NCBI GenBank assembly: GCA_947561395.2
Contig: OX387192.1
Coordinates: 33,005,520-33,069,519 of the forward strand
From: Buxus sempervirens
Taxonomy: Eukaryota; Streptophyta; Magnoliopsida; Buxales; Buxaceae
DNA: 64,000 nucleotides
Reading direction: 5' to 3'
Part shown: in pieces, positions 1-12,125 of the stretch
How positions within the stretch are numbered: the stretch's first letter is position 1
Layout: each line of letters begins with the position of its first letter
The notes under the pieces: model-generated
Seen by the model: only the letters and a program-made list of their open reading frames with translations
Told to the model about the DNA's origin: nothing
The model's database searches: none
Position numbers and translations under genes: made by a program

Positions 1-960
1 GTACTCATTAACTCTGGATAAGCAAAATTCAGATCCTTTGGTTGAGGAGGGAGAGACAAGCACTAGTTTATTTTTTCATAAGTTAGTGGTAGGGATGAAC
101 TAAAAGCTTCAGGCTGCTAGAATGGAACATGAGTTTAAGTCTCATCGCAGCTACTTTGCATAAAATTGTCAAAAATTAGGTTTGTTGCTAGTCCATCCGT
201 TAGGGGACCCTACTTTGCCAGGACTATACCTGGTTATGGTCCTTTAGTAGTAGGGATGAACATGAACAACTCCTTGGCTAATTTGATCGTAAATGGGAGG
301 AGGTTGAGGACTAGGACAAGATTGAAGAGATACACACTGCTTTCTACTCCATATTTTTTTAGCTATTGAGTAGGAGTCGACATTTAATGATTAATAGGCT
401 TGGAGATAACAGAATTGAGGAGTGCTGGATTGTTCTTATTGAGTGGCAATTTAAGGTTATAAGAAGGCAATTTGGGTGATGGATTGTGACAAAGTCCTTA
501 CTCTGATGGTTTGCAGGATTGTTTGCAGACAAAGTGGCAATTGACCCTTTCTAGGATTGTTTGCAGACAATTAAAAATGACTTTTTCGAAGAGTTTTGGG
601 AATTTCACTACGGAGGGGTTTTGGAGACAATGAAAAATTATTTTTTGGGAATTTCATAACAGAGGGGTGTTGAATATTATTTCTAACTTCATTGCTACTA
701 CCTAAGAATGGTGTCGAAGATATTAAGAACTTTAGCCCATTTAATTTAACTGTTAGTTTGCATAAGATTATTGCCTAGGCCTTCTTATTTAAACTTGGAA
801 GGTTTTTAGTTTGGTTATGCCTAAAATTCAAATCAATTTTGCTAAAAAGGTACAATTCTTGGATAGTTCTCTTACTATGAATGAATCCGTGGAAGTAAGA
901 AAGATCATAATAGACTGAAATTCTATGCGAACTAGATCTAGAAAACACTTCCAACTAGAT
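1..960 (+). mobile_element. Decayed LINE (L1-type) reverse transcriptase fragment
   Basis: Frame-hopping translation gives the usual order of plant L1 ORF2 pieces. A 'FFHKLV' stretch lies near 85-110. 'LANLIVNGRR' at about 275-300 is followed by 'DKIEEIHTAFYSIF'. 'LPKNGVEDIKNFSPFNL' (about 698-750) matches the 'PK..G..DIKDFRPISL' block, followed by 'SLHKIIA'. Near 840-900 comes 'FAKKVQFLDSSLTMNE', matching the 'F..GRQILD..L.ANE' block. Stops and frame changes are frequent, so it is long dead. The 5' end is cut by the window edge. The 3' end is not recognisable; 960 is where the similarity I can see fades. Confidence 0.75.
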
Positions 961-3066
961 CGAGTGGGATTTCCTGAATTTTGTTTTTGAGTGAAAACCT
1001 TTGAGGTTGGATGACACAGAAGTGGATCAATAAATGGGTGAGTAATGTGTCTCATTTATTTTGAGTGGGTCTGTTGTTGGCACAAATGCTGGGGAAGACA
1101 ACTTCTGAATTAAACAAAGTTGACTACACATGTCTCCTGCTGCTCTTGTTACCATCTTTGCCATATATCAATAGTGTTGGTTGTAGATCAAATGGATTCT
1201 ATTGCAATTGCTATAATAATGTCTCCCTGATACTGATATAGATGATCCAACTACTCAATCCATTATTGGATCTACTGCTCCCCTTGCTTTGGTAACTCTT
1301 TATGCTATTGGATAAGCTGTTTCTAGCACTAGGATGCAGTCTAATGGCCTAAAAAGGCTGGAAGTGACTCAATAGGTTATATTCACGAATGTCATACATT
1401 CTTGAGTATGGAGTCATAAGGTTAAGCATAGTTCACCATATGAGCGCCAATTTGAGAATTTTAGTAGACCTGGGTGAAGTAATCCCTTGTCTACTTGCTT
1501 GTTCACTATGTTCAATATTGGGTTAACTCACTGTTTTAGTAGAGCCTAAAAGATGGAGCTAGTCCTCAGTTTTTCTGTGTGTTGCAATATTGTGTCTATT
1601 TCCTGATGCTTTTTCTCAAAGCCTCCAAGAATCAGGTCTACTTGACCAAATGCATTTTTGGAGTCGTTGAGATGGCTTTTTGGCCAAAGCAAACGTAGAT
1701 TTATTATTTTTTTCTTGCCAGTGGAGTTTTCCTTTCCTAGGGAAGGGGAGAAGACCATATACCTCTGTGTAAGGGTGGCATGTCCTCAGGCAGAGGGGGG
1801 AAACCATTTATCTTTATCCAAGGGCCACTGAGCAACAGGTCAGACCATGTTTAAATCAGATTTGTTACATCTTTTCATCGATGGGAGTTTCCCTTGGCTA
1901 GGAATGTGGTGAAGAGCATGTATCTTTACCTTTCTTTGTCATTTTATAGTGGCTTTGGGGTGAAAGGGATAGAAGGATTTTTAAGCATTTGTGAAGTAGT
2001 ATTTGCCGCCTTATTGATGTGGTGATCTGTCTAGTGGCTTCTTGATTTTGGACATTTCCATACTGTAGGAACCAATCTATTTTTGAGACCTGTTGAAAGT
2101 GGAATTCTATAGCTTTTTCTTCAACCTATTTTGAGAAATTTTCTTAGGCCTAGAGCCCTTGGGTGGGGACCGATCAAGCTGAAGTTTGAAAATTCTTTTT
2201 TGGGAAGCCCTGACCTTTTTGTCTATATGACATATGAGATCATAAAGGAGTGACATGTGCTTTTTTTCTTATGCCCGTCGGTATTGCGAATGCAATTAAG
2301 GCTAAGTTACTTGCTTTACTCAGTGGAATAAGGCAGGCTGTAGTGTAAGGTTTCGTTGCTTTGAAATGGAGGTGGCTAGCTCTTGTCCATGTTCTTAGAG
2401 TTTGAGTCTCTTTTTTAGATTAGTTTGGTCTTTATCATAGGGGTTGAATGTCTCATCCTCCTATGTACCCTCGTAGGAAGAATAATATCACTGACTTGTT
2501 GGATAAAAGAGGGCATACCAGAGTGTCTTTTTTTTGCAGGTATTCCTTCATAGAAGATGTTAGTCTGATTTTAGAATAAGCTACAGAGTTGGATTTCTGT
2601 TTTGATCCTCTCCTTTATTTCTGTTATTGTTTTTTTCATTTTTATCTTTTTTGCTCTTTTTTCTTCATAGTAAAAACTTCCCTGGATAATGCTTCTTTGC
2701 CTTTGTTCTATATTACCCCTTCTACCTTAATAAAAGTTTTCATTATTCATAAAAGACAAAAAAGCATGAATTCAGATCTTACCAGGACTTAAATGTGATT
2801 TGGTGTACCAGTGTAGGTGTTCTTGTAGGATTAGCATATTATTGCAGTAACATTCAGTAAATTTGTGAAGTAATTTACTGAAAATTACTACAACAGATAA
2901 TAGGTAAATGCACTAGCTTTGTTGAATGATTGAATAAGTAATATTGAATTTTTTTTTATTGCAGTAAGTAATATTGAATATAATTGGATCTTGCCAGAAG
3001 TATTTATCTCTGAACGAAGCTCTTCATATGTTCCAAAAACCATCAAATGTTTCTCATGTTGTGCAG
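961..3066. other. Upstream region of the WVD2-like gene
   Basis: No protein-like reading frame of note is visible. The first part may continue the LINE debris. The last few hundred bases (about 2590-2670, and the acceptor ending at 3066) look like the T-rich end of a 5'UTR intron. The WVD2-like start codon follows only three bases after a clean 'TTGTGCAG' acceptor, so at least one upstream non-coding exon probably lies here, but its position is not clear. Confidence 0.4.
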
Positions 3067-3069
3067 TAA

Positions 3070-5742
3070 ATGGGGAAGGAAGTCACAGATATTTGTATGG
3101 ACAAAGAGGCTGATCGTGTTATAGTTTATTCAAATGGTGATGCACATGATCCAGATCATGAAATTGCTGCCAGTCGCATTGATTTCGTGGAGTCAAATGA
3201 CTGTGTTAAGGGGGATATAGAACCCCAACACTCTGAAGAGATTACAGAAGCGAAGGATTATGAAGTTAAGGAATGCACCACAGAAAAGTCAGTCGCAATC
3301 GCTGAACCCTGTCATGTTGAAGAATGCCAAAAGGGAGAGCAAGATGTAGTTTGTGTCAAAAGCACAAATACTGAGACTGAACTTCAGGAGAGAATTTTAA
3401 AACCTGCGACTGATAAGGCACATATGAGTAAGTCAAGCTCTCCCAAGAAGCCTGCACCAAGATCTGCTTCTGTTGGAAATGTTCGTTCGAGCTGCACCAT
3501 TCCACAACCATTTGCCTTAGCAACAGACAAACGTGCTTCTTGTGGAATTCGTCCTGGCGCTGAAGCTGCTAGTGCTGGTTTTGTGGACCGGTCATCTAAC
3601 ATGGCCAATCTTCAGTCCCCTAACAGTACAAAGAAGCCTCAGGTAACAGTGTCAAAATTTGAGTCTCGTGTTTGTATTCTTTCCCAATCCTGATAAATGT
3701 TTGCCCTTATGTTAGTCAGATTTCTACTCATTTTTTTTAACTTTTATCTGTGGTGGTGATGGGAGGAGGATATGAAGTGCTTATTTTGGCATCAGCTCTT
3801 ATTTATCCATAAAAAGACTAGGGAAGAATTGCAACTCATGTATCATCAGGGGTATGGTTGTAGTCATTGTATGTAGGTGATGGAGTAAATAATTTTCCTT
3901 GCCTTCTGTTCTTCAAGCTCTTTCCCTGTATATACCAGCAGCTTTCTATGTTTTCTGTGCAAACTTATTGAATAATTCTTTTCTTTCTCAATTTCCAAGC
4001 AATATTTCTCTGATTTTGATATCCAATTCTCCTGAGAATCTCATGGCAGTGGAATTTGAATTTTGTCCGACATTTTAAGGAAGTCATTGGGGCTCCTAGA
4101 GCCTTGCAGATATTATTTTAAAATTTCTGCAGAAAATTATTTCCACATGTTGTATCCTAGATTGATCCCACATTTTTCTTGTCATCCTTTGTGTCATTTG
4201 TGGAGCTTGCCGGTCAGAGATTACTAATCTTGAGAAATTTCCTTTTTGCTGCAGCCATCCTCACCTTTGGTATTAAGGAAGCCATTGCAACTTGATAATA
4301 AGAAGCACCCTGATGAAGAAGACATTTGCTCAGTTGCTTCCTCGTATCCTTTGGCTCCCAGCTTTTGAAACTTCATGTTTTTCCTTTATTTGTTATTATA
4401 TTCAATCTGGAATATTTTGAAAGTGAGTTATCCTCATCCATACTAGTACCAATGCATCTGTGAGGACTGTAAAATCCAGGACAACTGTTGCATGTGCTCC
4501 CTCATTCAGATGCAGTGAACGTGCTGAGAAACGGAAGGAGGTATTGTCTTTATCAGAAAATCTAAATATGTAAACCTGTTATATACTCAATAAGTAGCAG
4601 TTCTTCTTGCACATCATATGCAAGTCTTTTCTCTACAATTTGCATTTCCTTTGCTTAGTTTTACTCCAAGTTAGAGGAGAAGCATCAAGCTCTAGAGGCA
4701 GAGAAAACGCAGTGCGACGCAAGGACCAAGGTAGGATTCTTTATCAATATCCTTAGATCAAGTCCTGGGTTGGGGGATATATCCCTAATGCTGCTTATGC
4801 ACATGTGCACATAATGTTTCACCTACATTTTCACATGTGGACATACACATGCACACACTTGTTAATATGCCCTTTGTGTTTTCATCAAGTTGTCTCCGTT
4901 GCACATGTGAGCATCTTGTCTTGTTTGGGTTTTGATGAAGAGGTAGTTGTGCAACATAAAGTCTCTGAATTTGTCCTTCATATCGGTCTGAGAATTTTAG
5001 GAAGAAAAAGAGGCAGCCATAAAGCAGCTTAGAAAGAGCTTGATTTTCAAAGCAAATCCAATGCCGAGCTTCTACCATGAGGGACCACCACCTAAAGTTG
5101 AACTTAAGAAGGTATTAGTTATCTGAATTTTGCACTTGTTCTTATAAAATGCAGATTTTAATATGTTCATAGATCTGCTGGAGTTTCCATTTTTTTGCCG
5201 ACTATAACACAAAAATGGTATTAAGAAAAACAACTCAAACTCTTAAGCCCTGTGACTTTTAACAAATACAATCAGGATATGGTTTTTGACAGATTGGGAT
5301 AGCAAGACTGGATTCATGTTCCTTCGCTAATAGTTGAGACAAGGCATTTACTGTTATTACTTCTTGCAATAACTAACCTTGCTGTTTAAGTTACCATTTT
5401 GCTTTATTTACCCGCTTTGATATATTTGGATGCTAGCTGCCCACTACTCGTGCAAAATCACCAAAATTGGGCCGGAGGAAGAGCTGCAGCGATGCTGTCA
5501 ATTCATCCCAGGGGGACAAGTTAAGAGGGGCTTGCACTAGGGCAAGCCGTCACAGTCTGAGTAGTTACAAAGAAGATGCTACTTCCATCACGACTACCAA
5601 CAATAAGGGCCAGATAAATGGTCATAATGGTAATGCCAATTGCAAAGTCAAAGAAGGACCCAAACAGGTAAGGGAGAAAAGCAAGCCCCTTCCGCTCAAG
5701 GTGAGTGACCAGAGTAATGTGGACATCACAGTGCAGTCATGA
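3070..5742 (+). CDS. WVD2-like (TPX2 family) microtubule-binding protein
   Basis: Six coding exons splice in frame: 3070-3642, 4255-4343, 4447-4540, 4659-4730, 5001-5111 and 5437-5742 (1245 nt, 414 residues). The acidic N-terminal half starts [21 protein letters not shown] middle motif, '[15 protein letters not shown]' followed by 'SVAS', is typical of WAVE-DAMPENED2-like proteins. The TPX2 C-terminal 'KLEEK' module covers about residues 253-335: '[15 protein letters not shown]', then '[15 protein letters not shown]', then '[17 protein letters not shown]', ending near '[10 protein letters not shown]'. Family members bind and bundle cortical microtubules and affect cell elongation and organ twisting; that role is inferred from the family. 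The start follows an intron acceptor by three bases, implying a 5'UTR intron. The last exon has two internal GT-rich sites (near 5668 and 5700) that could act as alternative donors. The gene looks intact. Confidence 0.9.
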
Positions 5743-8217
5743 AATTTGCGAGATCTAGTTTTGTGGGGTGTTGAGGAGAGGATTTAAGTTCACTTTTTCT
5801 TTCTTTATTTTTGGCTTATCCGAAGGTGAAGTCCATTATGTTCCTTCACCCGCAAGGACTTGTTGCGGAGGTTGCGTGACGTATGAATTGTAAATTTTCT
5901 GTAAGTTATATCCATAACATATATAGAGATTCTTATTCTACAGGAATGTACTATGTCGTATATTTAATTACTAGGACCTTGATATGCATTTTTGCATATT
6001 CACATGTGGGGATTACACATGATTTATATTGAATGGTTGTATGTGACCTATAACAGAGACATGAAAGATAACTGTACCACATTCTATATCCTAGCTTGTT
6101 AAGGTGCCTGCTGCTTGTGCACGGTTTTATATGATTGTGGTATGCATGGTCATGATAAATCATTAACAGCAAAACAGGACTTATGCTCAGTACATGTTTG
6201 CAAGAATTATTACTGAATAAGCATTTTGTTCCTTTGGTTTTGGAAGATGACCTATTGGAGATAACATGATGCAGATGTGAAGGTAATATATTCCAGAAAT
6301 GTTTTACCCTTTCAAGGGTGTTTTTACCTCAATTGAGATTATAGTTTGATTCTGTTTGAATATTTTTATTTTATCTGTTCTATGGAGAGAGGTTGTTTGC
6401 TGGTTGATTAGTTTGACAATGTTAGGGTTTGATGATGTTTACTAACCCTTTTTGTTCTAATAATGTAACTTCAATAATCTTGTGCAGTGTTCTGATTTCT
6501 CAATTTTCAGTCACCACCCCCTTAAATTTTAGCTGGAGAGGGTTTGGTAGGTAGGACTTGTTTCCCTGCAGCAAAGATTCCAGGATTTGAGCTCATGCGA
6601 GGATATATAACATAGATCTTGTTCCAAGTAGTTAACGACAAGCCAAGATGATCACATGATAAAGATGATGACGTATAAAGCCTGGGATTTCTGATATGGA
6701 GAATCAGTCTTAACTCGTTCACGGAGGTGAAGTCACAGCTCGGTGTCTGGTTTGATTCGTCTCAAAAGTGGTCCGACAGAAACAATCTGAAACTTGTCCT
6801 ATTGATTTTGTTTGGCTAGTCCCATCACGGCATGGGCATCTGATTTTAGTTCAAGCGAGAATTATGCAGAAGAACCAAAACAAAAGGCTGGTTCAGTTAA
6901 TCATTCTGAAACAATCGGAGAGCCTGCTTTTAAGTTGAATAAAAACGGGAAAGAGGTGAGGTGGATCTTTAGCTCTTGTCCAATCTGTCAAACTTGTACT
7001 TTGACGAACGATCTCCATTATTGTGTGCAAATAAGCATGTCTATGATGGGGGAATATTACCGGTTGCAAGCTGCAAGGACATTGCCTGTGATGTGGGCAG
7101 TGTTTCGTTAAAATGAAGATAGCAAATAGACAGAGTCTGGGGAGGAGAATATAAGCCTCTGTTTTGCTTCAAATGCTTACGCCTCATTGACAACATAAAG
7201 AGAACAAACATTAAAAAATTTTACAGCGTTTACTTGGATTCTTTTGAACACAAACTACTTTATTGTGAACGAATTCGCGTTGTGGGTCTAAAGACTCTAA
7301 ACAGAGCGGGGAATGGGGATTCCCATCTTTCACACTTTCAAAAAAGCAACTTTACTGGTCTAAAAAGATTCAAATGAAAAGTCAGATTGTTGAATGGTAA
7401 TTCCTTGCAACATTTTTTATTCTGGTTATAGTTCTAAACACATTCTTCAAATTTTCTCCACCTTTAAAGACAATAAAAATAGATTTGCATAAGAAGCTTC
7501 ATTAACAGCATTGATATCACATGGGTTTTCTACTTTTTCTGTGTTGTGTGTCTCTTATTACAGGCTTTTAACAAGGCAAATGTACTGTTTTTGCTTGATA
7601 TTTAAGCTTGGCATCAAATTGGTTGCTTGTGCTGTTAGCCTGTTACTGGTGAAGGTTCTCCACCCACACCATTCCTTTCCCAAGTGGGAAGGAAAAGGAA
7701 AGAAATATCCTTTCCTTGAGAACACATACTATGCCAAGATCCTTAAATTGGTCAGAACTAAGGCTAACAAGTTCAGTAATTTTAGTTTAAACTCCACACA
7801 GGAATATTAACTAATCCTTATTCACAGCATCATATTATTAAAACTTTGGTTATACGGACAAATATTCGACGCCACTTCGAAATTATGGTTCCTTTGGCAT
7901 TTGATTCTTAATCATTGTATAAAACATGGATTTGTAAGGGATATTGTCTAGGTTAGAGAGCTTTTGATGGGGTTGAAATTAAAGCAAGCTCTTGGGTTGA
8001 CCTTAAAATTTCTTTTTGCATTATTCAAACATCCTTTTTATTCAAAAACCAATTTTTTCTTGGTACAACTCCCTGTGGTTATTTCTTATTTATCCACTTA
8101 AACTGAACCTGTTTATATTAACTTCTTTTCATCCCTAGGTTTGAAAAGCATGTTAGGGGTGGTGTAGAAAGTGGACTACATGTCACATAATCAAACCAAA
8201 GAATCTCTCCCCATCCT
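5743..8217. other. Region between WVD2-like gene and MIR166
   Basis: The first roughly 500 bases are presumably the 3'UTR of the WVD2-like gene. The only protein-like stretch is 6822-6956 (+): an open frame with 'SSSENYAEEPKQKAG' and 'GEPAFKLNKNGKE', starting after a possible 'GGCTAG' acceptor and ending at 'AAAGAG|GTGAGG', a good donor. I do not recognise it and cannot link it to flanking exons, so it is not called as a gene. The rest is AT-rich without visible structure. Confidence 0.35.
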
Positions 8218-8221
8218 CACG

Positions 8222-8227
8222 TATATA
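8222..8227 (+). promoter_or_regulatory. TATA box of MIR166
   Basis: 'CACGTATATAAGACCC' places a canonical TATA box about 125 bases upstream of the miRNA hairpin, as expected for a Pol II miRNA gene. A transcription start would lie near 8250-8260, just before the CT-rich leader. Confidence 0.7.
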
Positions 8228-8277
8228 AGACCCAAGAATAATAATGCATGGCCATTTCAAACCACTCTAACACAGAC

Positions 8278-8332
8278 ATCTCTCTCTCTCTCTCTCTCCC
8301 TCTCTCTTTCCTCTTCTCTCTTCTCTCTCTCA
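8278..8332 (+). repeat. CT microsatellite in the MIR166 leader
   Basis: A run of mostly CT dinucleotides, drifting to CTTCTC blocks, lies between the TATA box and the hairpin. Pyrimidine-rich leaders are common just after plant transcription starts. Its length may vary between individuals. Confidence 0.85.
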
Positions 8333-8337
8333 CATAA

Positions 8338-8440
8338 GAGCAGTTGAGGGGAATGTTGTCTGGTTCGAGATCATTCAAGTGACAATTTATTATTGTCTGA
8401 ATGATTTCGGACCAGGCTTCATTCCCCCCAACTTGGAGAA
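8338..8440 (+). ncRNA. MIR166: MIR166 precursor hairpin
   Basis: The 3' arm at 8407-8427 is identical to the canonical mature miR166 (begins TCGGACCAGG, ends TTCATTCCCC). The 5' arm at 8350-8370 (GGAATGTTGTCTGGTTCGAG) is the miR166* sequence of the family. The arms pair, and the loop side is closed by TCATTCA/TGAATGA and by GACAAT/ATTGTC; the base extends through GCAGTTG/CAACTTG. miR166 cleaves transcripts of class III HD-ZIP genes (PHB, PHV, REV, ATHB-8 and ATHB-15 in Arabidopsis) and so sets leaf polarity and meristem and vascular patterning. The MIR166 paralogue cannot be told from the sequence. An antisense reading frame here is a chance shadow. Confidence 0.96.
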
Positions 8441-8900
8441 TTTTCAGTGCAAGCACCGGATCCTGAAAAACCCAAGATTCTTTGATTGCCTACTTAACAA
8501 TGGTTATCACCAACAACTTGTTCAACTATCTGGCTTGATGTTATAAACAAGTAAGTTTTTTTTTATAGATCTTTATCAGTATTCTTGCATCAACATGTCA
8601 AATAGTTCTTTCTTCCAATGCAGGAGATGTAAACCATGAAGGAACTTTGCAATTCTAGGAGAAATGAAAGCATTCTGCACCGGAATCCGGTTTGCAGACC
8701 TGATCCTCCACAGACAGCTGTATATGGCTCAGTCCACAGTCTCCCTGTCCTTCTTTTCTTACCAAATCTGTTGACAAAAAGAGATGGCTTAGTGTGAACA
8801 TATGACTGTAACACTTATTCATTATTTATTTATTTTTTTTCTCTTTTTGTTTTGTTGCTTTGTGTTGGGAATTGGAGTTGGTTTTTACCCCATGATCTTT

Positions 8901-11900
8901 GCTTGCAGAGAGTTACAAAGAATATAAGCTAGGAGCTTTCACTTTATGGTTGTATAAGAGAGGAAGAGATCATTCTTCAAAGACACATTAAAGTTGAGCT
9001 TTGAATCCCCTTTTCTTAAGGCTTTCATCATAACTTCTCCTTAGTCCATACCCCATATCAAACTTTTACTACCAGGTGGGTCAGATCTAGAGTACAAAGT
9101 TGTAATACCATGTGGTTCAGACACACCTGAGCTTTTATCACTCTTAGGCAATGTGCTTACATGGCCGTCGATATTGGAGATCCTTGCGAAAATGAGATAT
9201 CGGAAGCTAATGGCATCAACAAATTGTAAGGGCCCAGCTGCAGTATTTTGAATCTGATGTTTAGTCTGGCTGTAAAAATTGGATCAATGTACTTCTTTGT
9301 TGAGCCTGATAAGACTTGGATTGATGGAGAAGAAAATTAAAAGGAGAAAGAGAAAACAAAAGGAGAGGGGACATTAATGGGTCCTTGTCTGTTTACGTGT
9401 TGCTTATTTTGTTCTAACTTTCACATGCATGAATGTAGGGTTAGTCTTGTAGGCTAAAAAAAACAAAATTTCCAAGTTTTTTAGAACCAGGTAAAATTTT
9501 TTAATTTCTTTTTCTTACTTGGCACTGTTTAATATAATAATGTGATGCTAATTGTAGATCTTTTCTGATCAGATGAACTTGTGAGTGCCTTCTAGGGTTC
9601 TACATGGAAGATGATCTTTGTACTTGATCACAGTCAGAAAATACCCAGACTTTTTTCTTAGATTCTGGAATCAATTTCAAATTTATACTAATAAGTAGCA
9701 GCTGCTGTGTCATGGATTACATAAATTAAAATCCATTTCTTATTTTATTTGATGCTTGATTCTAAATCCCAGATTCATGACTTAGAGAGGTTTTTCTCAT
9801 CCTTTGAGTAGAAAGAATGTTTAGCGTTAGTTTCAGGTTATCAGGAGGATTTTGTTCTTGAATATGTAAGTTTGTGCATCTCATTGGTTTACATAAGCAC
9901 CAGACATACATCACTTAAGTGCCTTATTACAACTTGCTAGGGCTGGCAACATGAATCATATTCCTCCATCTCCATATATCAAAATTTTTCTTTTCCTTAA
10001 AATGATTTCTGAACTAGGCCTCCCACGAATGCATCTGAAAACTATGGAAATCTTGTTTCAATTTTATTTCATTTACGGCTTTCATTGTATTGTGACAGAG
10101 CTTACAAGAAAAATATATTTGGGTCTGGGTTGATGGATTAGGTGATCCTCACCTAATCCCCTAGACATGCTGGATATCTGAGTTGGTTTACGCATAATTG
10201 CGTGTATCTAACCAAGCTAATTTTTCAAGGCCTAAATCAACCTGCCATATGTAGAGAGCCAGTTCATACCATGGACTTTAGACTCCATTGAAACTGATTG
10301 ATAATATTTATTGCAGGCAGAAGAATGTGATGGCTAGCAAAGGTTATCAAATCCAAACCATTCTGTCAACAAGACCTTTGTGTCCCTACTGTACAACAAA
10401 AGGTAAATGGGGGCCTTTTCTTCTTTTCCTCCTCCTCCTTATTCTATTTTAATATTCATTCATGGTCTTTTGGGCAGTCAAAAGAGAAGAGAAGAACATT
10501 TTGAGTACATATGACAACAAAGCAAACCCCTAAAGTGAGGTTAATTGATTACTAAAAAGAAAAAGTGTGATTGCTAAATGAGGTCACCATAGAAAACAGA
10601 AAAAGAATGATAATAAATGGGTTACTAAATAAAAATTTTTTTTAAGTTACTTGTTGGAATTAACCACCAGAAAGCCACCAGGCAGCAAAAATAAAAGTAC
10701 CATTCAAAAGACAGACTTTGTTGGGCATCACAATCACATAAAAAGCATTGCAAATGCAGACATGGCTTTACATAATTAAATCACCCAAAGTCTTCTCTGA
10801 TTTACATAGAAGAAGAAAACATGAAAATGACTTGCTTTGTTGATCACTCATGAAACAGAAGATTTTCTCCAATAATTTAAACTCAATTAAGCAAATCACT
10901 TACTTTACACTAACATGAGTGTGATCCCAGTGGGCATTCTTCTGCCTTTTAAGCTTAAAACACTGAGTATGATCAACATATCCATGTGATTTTTCATTTT
11001 TCCTGCAGAATGTCTCACAGCTGGTACTGGCTGACCATTCTTAAGGTCTCCAACTGGGCCCCAAATGTCTCTAATCTATCTACTAGTATAGGGACCTGGG
11101 GATCTCCCCTGCCCTGTTAACTTTTGACTAACAAACACTATTCATTGGGTCATTATCACAACTCTCCTTCAAACCCTAGCTTCACGTGAGGAAAAAGTCT
11201 TCTCCAGCTTTTATTGAACAAATTCCAACCAAAGTTGCAGTTCAAATGCAGCTTTCTTAGACTTGATATCTAAAAGAAGATCACAAGAATATGTTCACAT
11301 AACAGGCTCTTGTAAAGCTGTATTGGTAATAATGAAAATTATAACTACCAAATGACTTTTGCTTCATCAAGATTTTGTGTTCTCTTGTGAGTAAATACTT
11401 CTAAAAACCAATTAACAGCCAATGTACCCATTGCCACTTGCTGCTAGGACTTCATAATATTTAAGAATACCAACCACAATAACATTAAACATCAACTGGA
11501 GAAGAGCATGTAAATATAGCCTGATCTGATCCTAAAACTCAAAATTTCGCACATTTAAAACTAAAGCTTGCATTTTTAAATAATATTTCTGGGTGTCTTA
11601 ATAACATAACTAGGGGGTTGCACGCGCTACGCTCGTAGAAAACATGGGTTCACTTAGATAAACAGCCCGAGGTAGTTACAACATGTTTAAAGTAGTGGGG
11701 GATTGTTTTGTTTGAAAAGAGTAATGTCCGGAAAAAAAAAGGGGGGGCCAGAATCTGAAGGGAATATTCCCCCATCTTCTCTTGATTAGTAGTATAGATA
11801 GATAATTATCTAAAGCACTTAATTTATTACAAACAAGATTTATTTGCATTTTTATTTATAAATTAAATTCATGCATTCAAGATACATAAAAATATGATAT

Positions 11901-12040
11901 ATGGGGTCAGTCTGATTCTTCCTGTCATGCCCAAGCCCGGCCCTAATATTATGATTATGAAGAAGAGCGGGCTACTGTTTATCGTCCAAGCCCACCCAAA
12001 TCTCGGCCCGGCTCGTCCCACAATCACTGAAAATTTTTAC
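8901..12040. other. Intergenic stretch before the renalase-like gene
   Basis: About 3.1 kb of AT-rich DNA without a convincing exon on either strand. The small open frames here are short and low in complexity. The last part (about 11930-12040) contains GC-richer 'AAGCCCGGCCC' and 'TCGGCCCGGCTCG' segments and is probably the promoter and leader of the next gene. Confidence 0.5.
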
Positions 12041-12125
12041 GTTGCAGCACCAAAACCTTAGGAAAAGGTTTTGGATAAACGGGGTGCGTATGGAGCTTAT
12101 CCTTCGCCCATCTTCGTCTTCCACC

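Larger units (their letters stand above)
8250..8900 (+). ncRNA. MIR166: Probable MIR166 primary transcript with a 73-nt intron
   Basis: Downstream of the hairpin there is a convincing short intron: donor 'ACAA|GTAAGT' at 8551, T-rich body, acceptor 'CCAATGCAG' ending at 8623. With the TATA box at 8222 this suggests a capped, spliced pri-miRNA. The 3' end is not defined by sequence; 8900 is an estimate covering the T-rich stretch near 8820-8860. The limits are inferred. Confidence 0.5.

Noticed and set aside
8217-8456. Minus-strand reading frame over the MIR166 hairpin
   Set aside because: It is antisense to a perfect miRNA hairpin and its Arg/Glu-rich part is just the CT microsatellite read backwards.
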